Assembly: GCF_041381155.1 (NCBI RefSeq)
Contig: NC_091149.1
Location: 14,586,609-14,650,608, forward strand
Length of the DNA stretch: 64,000 nt
Source: Argopecten irradians
Taxonomy: Eukaryota; Mollusca; Bivalvia; Pectinida; Pectinidae
Reading direction: 5' to 3'
The stretch's first letter is position 1. Each line of letters begins with the position of its first letter. The translations under genes and the position numbers were made by a program. This document shows, piece by piece, positions 54,569-64,000 of the stretch. The notes under the pieces were generated by a model. The model ran no database searches, had not been told where the DNA came from, and was given only the letters and a program-made list of their open reading frames with translations.

Positions 54569-54720
54569 GGATTTGATTTCGTTTTTATGTTAACCATGCT
54601 TGTATGGAGCAATTCCTCTAAGAAAATATTCAATATGGGGCGCTAACGCGCCCCATAGAATACATTCTTACAGGAATTGCTCCATACAAGCATGGTTAAC
54701 ATAAAAACGAAATTCAATCC
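54569..54720. repeat. Near-perfect 152-bp hairpin with 49-base arms
   Basis: Arms 54,569-54,617 and 54,672-54,720 are complementary at 47 of 49 positions (core TTATGTTAACCATGCTTGTA). The roughly 54-base loop itself contains the palindrome TATGGGGCGCTAACGCGCCC followed by CATA. No target duplication is obvious. It may be a miniature foldback element or the tip of a larger one. Confidence 0.85.
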
Positions 54721-55890
54721 ATATATATAGATATAAATAATTACTGTTAAATGGAAATTGAACTTTTTGTCAACGAAAGTCTAGAGCTACAAAATTTATT
54801 AAAAGATTTATGTTTTAGGTAAATTAAATCATGTTGAGTACAAACTCTGCATTCTACAAGCAGATAAGCTGAATTACACATGAAATATATTATCAGAAAG
54901 GTTTATAATCATTACGTTTAATCATATTTTGGCCTCGCTCATGCTTATTCTACGAGCAGAAGACACTATAAATTTTAAGTTTTGTCAAAATTCTAGGGAT
55001 TTTTTTTTGTAAATGGGGCTGCCTGGTAATTCTTAGTTACGAGACTTTGTATAGATATGTAGGATGATTTTAAAAAGAAAATTATCACTGTTTCCAGCGA
55101 TAGTAACCGTTTTTATGAAGATGTGCTAGAAATGTGTTTTATAGCTGCTAAATGTAGGCGGGTTAGAAATTTATCCACAACGTTCAGCTAATGTTGGATC
55201 TTCAGCAAATGAGACTTCAGTCATTTTTAAGTCCGCCTTCCTAAGTTCAGCCAATCATCGCCACGTTAGAGTGAGTGGGACGCGACTATCTTGTTACGTC
55301 ACTTCATTCAATATAATGCACACTCGCTACAGAAGTATAGTACTTTCGTCGTTCACAAATAGAGCTCAACGGCCGTAGCATTTAGAAATTCCTTAACGTA
55401 CCTTTCCTGCAAATTTAACTTACTAAAGTATTACAAATTTAAAGTTAGTGGGAAATCATAATTTAAAGAGGTTTCCATAAAAGCTGTAATGCTGTCCTAT
55501 GAGAACTTTTAAGTTTGTGGAATTGAGTTGCATAGCTGTTTTTTTTCGAATGAAGAAGAGTCGCGTATTGGTAACAGTAATAAACCATAGGTATATATGC
55601 TAGTATGATATTCTTTTTTAATTTCATATGTGGGCATTTAAGGTCGCGAAAATTAAGTGGAATTAAATGATGTTTTCTCGAGTCAATGACATGATCGCGA
55701 AATTTTTATCCGTGAAATATTAGGAATTAGTTTAATGATATATATATGTTTAAGGCAAAACTGCGGCCTTTTGATTAACCTATTTTCGATTTCTAGTTTT
55801 TGGTCCAAATCTCAAAAATAACTGGGTATTAGTTATTATACATTAATAATGATTTCAAAAATACTCTATGGTATGATAACTGTTACCGAC
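54721..55890. other. Sequence 3' of copy C exon 8, no gene seen
   Basis: On the minus strand, following copy C, there is no second sushi, Thr-rich or anchor exon. On the plus strand nothing is recognisable. Homology between C and A ends at or just after exon 8. Confidence 0.55.
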
Positions 55891-56069
55891 CAAGACATTG
55901 AATGTTTGGCCATGACCAGGTCCCGTTGTTTTGACAGTGTGACGTAGCAGGGTACGGGCCCGATATAACACTAGTCCAATTGGTACATGTGTAGGTTCGT
56001 GACGATCCCGTCGTGGACCCGGTGCCTTCTATTACCGTATTTGGTATATCAGGGGCTCGTCGCAGGTGG
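55891..56069 (-). pseudogene. Copy C exon 8: frameshifted sushi domain
   Basis: From the ancestral phase the exon reads ATCDEPLIYQIR and stops; in the shifted frame the rest of a CCP module is clear (DIPNTVIEGTGSTTGSSRTY, TSVISGPYPATSHCQNNGTW, PNIQC). One base is missing near 56,051-56,055 relative to copy A. The module is otherwise about 85 percent identical to A, so the loss is recent. Confidence 0.75.
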
Positions 56070-59000
56070 CTGGGGTAATTCAAATTTACAAAGAATGAGC
56101 TGCATGACTGGTTTTCTGCCCTAGTGCGTAAACACTGATTTGACGTCCTGTGTTTGCGAGCGTAGTAATACTTTCCAGAGAAACGATGTGAATTTTTCGC
56201 TCAGAAAATAATAACGTTGCAATAGATATCTAGTCACAAGGGATATGCAAAGACGGAAAAACCTATTATAAATTTGACTTTTTTTTGTATCTGTTACACA
56301 TACATTGGTATACATTTGCTTCCATACACAAATTACGTGTAGCGACATCTTTGATAACATCTTGTGACAGATCAGAGATATGTCCACACAGTCCAAGTCA
56401 TAGAATGTGTACAAAATGTTATTTAGATGATGTTACTTAGTATTGGTTCTGACTTACCGAATCTTCCCCGTATAACAAAGTAATCAGCGACGTCATATGG
56501 GAGATCTGTAAGACAATACCATAGTGAACAACATAGTATTACACAGTGTGCCACTACACTGACAGCTTTGAAAGAAAAATTCAATATTGCTCCTGTTTTC
56601 TAGTTTTTCATTATAGATTCATGAATGTCTCTGTTTCAGATCTTTCGATCAACTCTCAAATAAAACTCATTGCTGAGGAGATATAGGTACCTATCAATTG
56701 TGATGTTGACACAATTATGAAAACAATCATATATTTGTTTACATTTAGCGACATTATGGTATTTTTGAATATTTTTTTTAATTATTGTGGTTACGGTTAC
56801 TTAATTATTAATTACTGACGTGGGTATTCATCGTATTATAGTGAGACATTGTATGACCTTGGCGTATTGTGTAGTTTATTGACGTTAAGAACATCAGTCA
56901 ATAAATCATTCACAAATGAAATATATATAAAGTACTAATAGAGGAAATGACGTCATCGAGTAACTATCTCCTACTTACATGTGTACGCAAAAATTAATTC
57001 TATATCATATATGAAGACAATGACAGGCGTCGCCGGGGTGATTACCACATTTAAGATGCGTTTGTTGTATTCTTTGTGAAAGCGACGAATCTAAAAAGAA
57101 AAATACTTAAGAATTTTAGAGATAGTTTACTAGACTGTCGTAGCAGCTAGGCCACGCTATAATTGTGATTCTTTCCCACTGAATGCAACATATAATATCG
57201 CACAACGTCCTATTAGGGTCACGTTCTATCGACCTTTTGAATCTATACATCCGAAACAGGGGAGTCAATTTGGCTCATATGGTGATCAAGTATAATTTTA
57301 TTAACCCCCTAAAGTATCCCGGATGATTTTTGCTGGAACTGAATGATATTTTTTTTAAATAATTTTACGTCAATTATTATGCACTGATATGGCGAAAATA
57401 AAAACAAAGTGAAAATATAACTTACTGCTAAGTCTGTCTTCTGTCATAATGTACACGAGAAAATGTGATGAAATGTCGTTTTAAGCTAATTACCGGTAAA
57501 GCGAACATTTGAACAAACAGTATTAAGGTCACCATGTCGTGACCTCTAACGGCGAGTTGTCGGATTATCGATGACACAGAGCGAGAATAAGGAACTTTAT
57601 TTAATCAGATTACATGAATGACATTAACTCTAAAAATAGAAGTACGAATCCTTACCCAGACTACCTCAGATGATTGTGATCCGTCGTCTAATGTCATGCT
57701 TATGACATATGGTCCGCCGGATATTAACAAGGTCTTGACGACAACTCCTCCTCCAATTTCACAGCGGAGACGTAATAACGTTTTGTTGTCAGTAGTCATG
57801 TAATCCTTGCAAACTATTTTATGGTTGGTTGAGCTAATTCTTTCGTGGTTATTACTATCAAAAACCACTCCAAACAGGTCCGACGAGGACTTGTACGTGT
57901 GAGTGTTTAGGTTGAAGAGAATATCTGCAATAAATCAAACAAGAAGTATCAAGATGGTGTCGGTCAATATATACTATGTTGGTCTTTTCAAGGAGATACC
58001 TTCCTCAACATGAGTCTTTGTCTGCGACAAAAGATGAAACAGGTAGTTGGAACAACGGTACATTGTGGTTACCCCATTAAAGTAAAACAACTTAAGAATG
58101 ACATGTATCGACACCTGTCTATTCACATCATCGACATATAGGGGTTACTTATTTGTAATGAAATATTCCAGGGCTGATTATAATGATTGTATCGTGATAG
58201 TAACTCCTTGAGTATCGAGGATAGTCAATTCAGGATACATTTAAATGTTGTGATGTTTGCATCGGATTGGTATTACAGTATTAAATTGCTTTCACTGTTG
58301 AAAAGACGCATTTATCGATTCTGAATTTTATGTAGGGTGTCAGGATCCGATGGCCTTTATACCCATAGCACAAACAAACCTATTATATATATATAAAATG
58401 TGTAAATTACCTCCAATATCTCCGATATTCCTAGCGTCTGATGTTAACAGAAGGCTGCCCCTTTCAGACACATTCTGGGTGTCCAGTAGGAAGGTCATCC
58501 CTCCAACGGTTAAATTTCCGGAAGTTCCATTTGAAGCATAATTGTACCTAACTAGAGCATTCTGTCTGTAATAGATAATGTCAATACCTTCATAAAAATA
58601 CCATGATGTTATCAAAACATATAGAGAAGTGACCAATATGCTGATTATTACTACAAAATTTTATCACTTTTACTATGACTCTATTCTAATTTTGTCATAC
58701 AAAAAGGTAAGGTATTCTACTTCTATATATTTTTCTTCGCCTCACTAAGTTTTAAACATTCCATATTTACCGAATTTTATAAAGAACGTATTCGCAAAGT
58801 TATTAAAACATCAAATCTGTACCACGAAAATAAAATTCTGAAATTATTGATTTATTCATAAATAATTTTATTCAAACTATTTATTGTCCAAATACCCGGA
58901 GGGTTGGGAATAGCCTGCATAAGTAAAACGTGTTTATCTTTCCTTTGGGAAGTCACGTGACGTCATATATGTACTACATTAACACCCTTCAAAAATTCTC

Positions 59001-62000
59001 CCGACACACCTTTTTTCCGTATATTACACTTCAAAAATTTGGTATGATATTGTTCGTTATGACAAATAATAGGTGTCTGTATGTGGGAGCAGTTTCAATT
59101 CGCATTTTTTTGTAAATAAAGAAATCGTACAGCAGGTTACCGAACTTTGGCACATAGCCACCAGAAAAACACAAAATATTCAATTTTAAAGATATATTTA
59201 CAACAGAACTGCTCCCACATATGGTGATTCATGTTATTCACTGCGGAGTCTTTATGTGTTATTGCTTTTATCTCTTATATCTCTGAAAAGGGTGTACCGA
59301 CTCTCTTTGCGGAGAGTGAGTTGGAACTATCCTGTGTTTACAATGCACCAGAGCAACAGTAAATATAACGAAAATGAAATTAAAATTAGAGAAAGTTATA
59401 TTACGACTTGCTTTGTATCATTTTTATATCACACATAGTATTATTGAATGTTCTTTTTTAAAAGTAATTGGCGGACAAATAGTAAATCATATTGTGTATG
59501 ACATGTGTGAACCTCTGCAAATACAACGTGGGATCTGTAAATAATATAACGTCATCATAACTTCATCAGATGCCATCGTGGTTTTGAATGCAACAATGTA
59601 TTACATCGCACAACATTGTATCTTTTGCAATGTGAGCTCTGAATGACGGGCAGCATTAACTCCCATGCGTCGGTTTTACGATATTTTGAAACATGCCGTT
59701 GAATGTGGCGGTTCTTTCAAAACGTGTGATATTCCATGCGACATTTGCCACTAAGTCGATAGTATATTATTTTTTTATGGATCTGAACCATCATATACAA
59801 GCATCCATATTCACATATTGTGATGGTGAAATTAAAAGTAATACTACTTTATATATACAGAAAAGAAACAAAATGATTTAGCGGTTTTCACATGGAATGA
59901 AAGATCGTGGAAATGTATCGCGATGAAATTAATACAAATACGTACAGCAGAGTTATATTACGTAAAATTCAATTTTGCTAAGTAACGAACATTTTCATCG
60001 GCTTAATTGTTTACTTTATCAGCCTTCGGGTTGGATGAGGTAATAGCGTAATGATTGCAATGATTAAAGAAGTATACTAAATGAATTTGGAAAAGATTTA
60101 ACCATAATAGAAAATTGAATGAGACAAATTAATTTAAATATGTGTTTTATGGTATGGACATATACATAATACAAAAATCTGAGTGAACTCTCATGATAAA
60201 CCACGGGTTATTTAGAGTGCAGTCAGATTGCTGTGTTATGTCACCAAAACTCATCTTTCGAAGTTAATCCTTAATTACGTTGCGAAGGTAAATCGTTGTG
60301 AAAAAATAACATTCACTTTATTAGATCAGCATCAACATTAGCACAGACCATTAAGGAACGACCTCCCATGTAGTCAATTTGCTGCGGTATATGAATGTAT
60401 GTATGTTTTGAAGGGTTGTGTTATTGCATTGACGTTGTATATACTGCGCCTGATGTTAACAAGAGGCTGCCTCTAACCGACACATTTTGAGTGTCAGTAG
60501 GAAAATTCCACATTTGTTTGTGGCAAAATGATTACATAATTTTATTTCTCGACAGTTAATCGTCGTGAAAAAAACAACATTTTATTTAGTAGGTCTTATA
60601 AAGTCAGGGGCAATCAATGTGTGCCTGGATGTATGTATGGTTTGTGAGGCTGTGGTATATTTCATTGAGGTTCTATCAACTGCCATTCAAACTTACGGCT
60701 GGAGTTGTGCTGGTGTCTCGATTACTTCTGTCATCCTGTTTTGGTTGGATAAGTACTCTACCTTCATCCAGTCGTCAAAACTGCTAGAGTTACTCGTGGT
60801 GGTGTTGAAAAGGATAGACTGTACTATCTGTACATCGTTTTGCTTGAAGTTGACTGCCTGTACTTCAATCTGGACAATCAATCGTATTGCTAAACATTTC
60901 AGTGGAAACTATAATTATCATATGCTGAGTCAACAATACTGAAACCACTCAATCCCCGTTATCGTAAACTAAATGTCAGATAAAACACAGTAACATCGAT
61001 GTTTGAAGTTGACTACTTTCACTTCAATCTGGAAAATTTCAATGGAAAAAAATTATATGTTGGGTTAACAATATTATAAACAGTCAACCAATCGTTAACT
61101 ATTGGTCAAAACTTGAGTGCTTAGACTTCAAGTTGTAAAATAAACCGTATTGTTAAAATTTTTATTGGAATAACATAACATTGTATGCTTATACATTCTT
61201 TATACAACGAAATCAGCCAATCGCAGTTAGCTAAAAGTTGGCGATGACACAAAGTATCGGTAACGTAGATGAATATATTACTTTATATGTGAGAGCATAT
61301 CTGTGTGTTACAAATACAGGTGCTTTTTATCGTTTTACTGTATTCGCCCTTCTTTCATGGCATGGCTGCTAAATTTTCAAAATTAACCCGCTAAAATAGC
61401 TTTGAACAGTAAAATTAATTAACCTTCTAATACAGGTTAAGACGATATTAATGTACTAAAACTAACGTTATTGTTATTTTTATTTCTATCACCTTATGAA
61501 AACACAAGACAGCTGTTTAATAATAACATCAAATATAAATTACATCAAAAATATCTGCTTCTGTCCTTTAGGGCTGTGAATTGTGGTGCCCTCCGAAATG
61601 TGAATATTTTAAAATTATTATTATTATTTTAAAATTATAAAAATATCAATTAAAGGGTTTCATACATGAATTCGAACCGATATGTGCACGAGACTTCTTT
61701 AATGCTTCAGAGGAATATATAAACATGGGGAAATAAATGTTTTTTACACACATGTAACCTTGATAGAAACTGTATATCATATCACATATTTTTCACTCGA
61801 ATTTTTATGTCAGACATGGGATCAGATATAAACAGTTATGGTGTTACAAATGATATATTTGCTATTCTTAAGAAATACAATTGATACAAATTCTTACAAG
61901 AGTATTTGTCAAATTGTGTTAAAGAGTTCATGGAAAGCGAAAGTAAATATAATCTACATTTATATGAAGGAAGAACGTTGAAAGAAAGGATCCGTTTTGA

Positions 62001-62962
62001 TGGTGATCTTATTTATTTTAGTATATGATACTTTGTCTCCTCATGCATTATCAATATTATTAATGAACATCTGTAGACTAGAACATCAGTTTACATTAAA
62101 ATGTCATTATTTGTTAATTTAACAAGTCCAGAGACAGAGAAATTAGAGTAATGCCGTAGGTGTGGGATAATGTATAATGATATATATATACGTATACGTT
62201 TGTTTTACAATATGTGGATTTACGGGAGAGTGCGAGAAAGGTTTTGGTGTGAGCTTGAATCGGTTTTAACGTATCCTTATATTCCCATCCAGTTATTTAA
62301 TATACTCATAGGTGGTAAAAAACATGCATGAATTGAAGAGATGAGTTTATAGAATTTCGTCATGTTTTTGTAAGATATGTTTAAAACATATAAAAAAATT
62401 CAAACGATTACAAGGTCTAACTATTATAATTATTACGTTCATATGTAGTGTTCATTGTGTGTATATACATGTTGAATTTTTTCATTTTCTTTCTTTTTTT
62501 TCCTTCTTTTTATCATTTTTATTTTTGTTGTTTTCCTTTCTCTGAATTGTTTTGCTATATAATACACTTATAAATATATCTAGTACTAAAACAGTTGCAT
62601 GTACATGTACATATACTCAACTAAATGTCACATCACGTATATTATTCGTTGTACAATTTAAATGTTAAGTATTGTATTACATATATGTTATTATATTTAT
62701 GTAATCTTAAGAATAGAGGAAATAAAGAGAATGGTAATGATATTAAATGACAATTTCTATCTTATTACCATCTCAGGCCTCACTATATCCCAATGGCTAA
62801 TTCGGTCCGATACGAAAGGTGGTGGCTTATTTCCGTCCCTGATCCAATCTTCAGTTGTGATGTCCTGTGGTGGTTGGCGCAATTCTTGGTCATTCCATAT
62901 ATCCAATGGAGAGACAGATGTTTTGTCAGTCACGTTCAAAATCAGTAATGGCTCCCAAACAG
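55891..62962 (-). CDS. Copy C: inverted paralogue, exons 2-8, damaged in exon 8
   Basis: Minus-strand exons: 62,962-62,769; 60,869-60,697; 58,565-58,411; 57,924-57,656; 57,090-56,979; 56,505-56,458; 56,069-55,891. Phases and splice sites match copy A, and exons 2-7 are open (VWEPLLILNVTDKTSVSPLD; IEVQAVNFKQNDVQIVQSIL; ALVRYNYASNGTSGNLTVGG; LRCEIGGGVVVKTLLISGG; RFHKEYNKRILNVVITP; LPYDVADYFVIRGRF). Exon 8 is one base shorter than in A (179 versus 180, in the run of C after GACGAG), which shifts the sushi frame; its donor is a weak gtcggt. Exon 1 is not in the window and should lie beyond 64,000. No anchor exons follow. The copy is either a pseudogene in progress or encodes a secreted ectodomain ending just inside exon 8. 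Confidence 0.75.
57091..57655. other. Copy C intron 5
   Basis: It carries the same old inverted-repeat element as copy A ('ggtcacgacatggtgacctt' mirrored by 'gaacgtgaccctaatagg', read on the minus strand) and the dispersed repeat, without the foldback insertion found in B. Confidence 0.55.
58566..60340. other. Copy C intron 3, proximal to exon 4
   Basis: No gene. It includes a small inverted repeat: TATGTGGGAGCAGTT at 59,080-59,094 and its exact complement at 59,207-59,221, a 142-bp hairpin-forming unit. The frames at 58,930-59,881 show no domain. Confidence 0.5.
60345..60665 (-). pseudogene. Exon 4 relic and SINE-derived seed in intron 3 of copy C
   Basis: Minus strand 60,512-60,452 reads 'ttcctactgacactcaaaat', 'gtgtcggttagaggcagcct' and 'cttgttaacatcag', a decayed piece of exon 4 (FLLDTQNVSERGSLLLTS). 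It is flanked by two SINE-tail-like pieces (60,430-60,345 and 60,660-60,610). The second is about one unit of the 44-bp satellite of copy A: 'atataccacagcctcacaaa' then 'catacatacatccag'. A 'cac(a/g)acgattaac/tacc' block also occurs twice, so a segment of roughly 260 bp was duplicated. Confidence 0.65.
60870..62768. other. Copy C intron 2
   Basis: AT-rich, no gene. 60,880-61,250 aligns with intron 2 of copy A (21,480-21,790), including partial echoes of the start of exon 3 ('tttgaagttgactactttcacttcaatctgg' near 61,000). Confidence 0.5.
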
Positions 62963-63350
62963 CTATTGAAACAGTGAAATGGAAATTCAGAATTGATCGT
63001 TTAGTTCCCTTTAAATCGCGTGATGTCTAACAGGGTCATTTAAGGACGTGCTATTCATATTTATGAGTTGGGGAAATACCGAGGAAGCCGAGGTAACAAC
63101 ATCGCCCAGCGGCGGCGAGAACCTTGAAACTGCCCACATGGGATTCCAATTGGCAGATGGCTGGCGTCTGATAAAAGTTACGCACATCTGTACAAATCTG
63201 GCACCGTGACACCAAATATTGCTTATTTCGAGTTTTTCTGTAGGATTAAAATATATGTTATTATCTTATAACGTATATAGACGTCGCTGTTTGTAACGCC
63301 ACCTCTAATTGGCTGGAAAAAAACAGCGTAAAGCTTGATACCTAGTTTGA
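62963..63350. other. Copy C intron 1, proximal
   Basis: 62,963-63,050 and 63,250-63,350 match the two sides of the 6 kb insertion in intron 1 of A. The roughly 200 bases between (63,050-63,250) are absent from A and include a GC-rich block ('gcccagcggcggcgagaacc'). No coding signal recognised. Confidence 0.5.
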
Positions 63351-64000
63351 ACAAGGGCCCAATGGGACCGAATCGCTCACCTGCAATCTGGTAATCATAC
63401 ATGGTTCATACTTAAAAAAAAGAGTAAATAAGAATTTATATCATCCCTAAGCACATTAGAGGCCTCTTTGCCTCTTGGTTATTAAAAAGAAGTCATTTAA
63501 AGATTTTAACGTATTTGACCCCAGTGACTTTGAATGAAGGTCAAGGTCATTCTTTTGAACAAACTTAGTAGCCCTCTACATGTATCCCAGCATGCCACAG
63601 GCCTCATATCAAGTCCCTATGCCTTTTGGTTTTTAAGAAGAAGTCTTTTAAAGATTTTAGCCTATTTGACTCATGTGACCTTGAATGAAAGTCAAGGGCA
63701 TTCATTTGAACAAAATTTGTAGGTCTCTAGCCCTCTTGGTTATTAAGAAGTTGTTTAAAGATTTTAGCCGATCTGACCCCTTTGACCTTGAATGTGTTAA
63801 GGTCATTCATTCGAACAAACTTGGTAGCCCTTGATCCCAGCATGCCATAGGCCCAATATCAGGTCCCTAGACTGTTTGGGTGTTAATTCGAAATCTTTTA
63901 AAGATTTCAGCCTATTTGACCCCTGTGACATTCAATGAAAGTCAAGGTCATTCATTTGAATAAACTTTGTAGCGCTTCATCCAAAGATGCCACAGACCCA
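63351..64000. repeat. Dispersed tandem-unit repeat, cut by the window edge
   Basis: After 'gggcccaatgggaccgaatc', 'gctcacctgcaatctgg' come about four diverged units of roughly 130-150 bp with 'tttaaagattttagcctatttgacc', 'gaccttgaatgaaagtcaagg', 'cattcatttgaacaaactt' and 'cccagcatgccacaggccc'. I recall this as a widespread bivalve repeat; not checked. It runs off the right end. Confidence 0.7.

Noticed and set aside
54569-54720. microRNA precursor
   Set aside because: Arms are too long and too perfect and the loop is itself palindromic; it fits a foldback repeat better than a miRNA hairpin.
1-64000. LTR retrotransposon, retroviral or Polinton remains
   Set aside because: No protease-RT-RNase H-integrase order, no LTR pair and no capsid or packaging-ATPase motifs were seen; the only RT is LINE-type.

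Overview
The window reads as nuclear DNA of an invertebrate animal, most likely a bivalve mollusc and perhaps a scallop-like pteriomorph. The reasons are AT-rich sequence, long GT-AG introns, a secreted/membrane gene family with sushi and mucin-like parts, and several interspersed repeats whose termini I associate with bivalve genomes. These are a tRNA-headed SINE with a (CAAA)n/(GTTT)n tail, a MITE ending TTTAAAGATGCTCCACCG, and a repeat starting TTAAGGATGTACTCC. The species assignment is inference. I see no bacterial genes, no CRISPR array, and no LTR, retroviral or Polinton remains.

Layout. 1-2.7 kb holds no gene. 2,796-3,854 (+) is an intact 352-residue type II membrane protein that looks like a fucosyltransferase-type glycosyltransferase. 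5.8-9.7 kb (-) is a decayed LINE with ORF1 and pieces of ORF2. From 10.2 kb to 63 kb the window is dominated by three paralogous copies (A, B, C) of one multi-exon gene that I do not recognise by name. Copy A (+, 10,223-39,769, 12 exons) encodes a signal peptide, a tandem beta-rich ectodomain, two sushi (CCP) domains, two duplicated Thr-rich mucin-like exons, and a C-terminal exon with a CxxPCxC motif, a short helix, one membrane span and a brief tail. Copy B (+, 42,909-50,327) has exons 1-7 only. Copy C (-, 62,962-55,891) has exons 2-8, with exon 1 presumably beyond the right edge. B and C converge tail to tail, and both lack the stalk and membrane anchor.

Because the three copies share intron sequence, they act as empty-site controls for one another, so many insertions can be dated relative to the duplications. 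Intron 1 of A gained a block of about 6 kb with a CACTA-type DNA transposon (inverted CACTACTGTGT termini; tnp2 and DUF4218-like fossils). Intron 3 of A holds a 3.5 kb array of a 44-bp satellite; C carries about one unit at the same site and B a SINE-tail piece, which suggests a SINE-derived seed. Intron 4 of B gained a SINE with a 13-bp target duplication, and a 388-bp inverted-repeat element with its own 10-bp duplication inserted in the SINE's end. Intron 5 of B gained a 1.6 kb foldback element built from 21-bp units around TTGTACGTACAA. The upstream flank of A was split by about 4.8 kb that includes the LINE.

Gene integrity differs. A is open through exon 8, but exon 9 has a 25-bp tandem duplication that shifts the frame; exon 9 is phase-symmetric (1-1), so skipping it would restore a complete membrane protein. 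C has a one-base loss in its sushi exon. B loses homology to A and C about 66 bp after exon 7. A may therefore be the anchored member, while B and C could yield soluble ectodomains or be pseudogenes. RNA evidence would decide.
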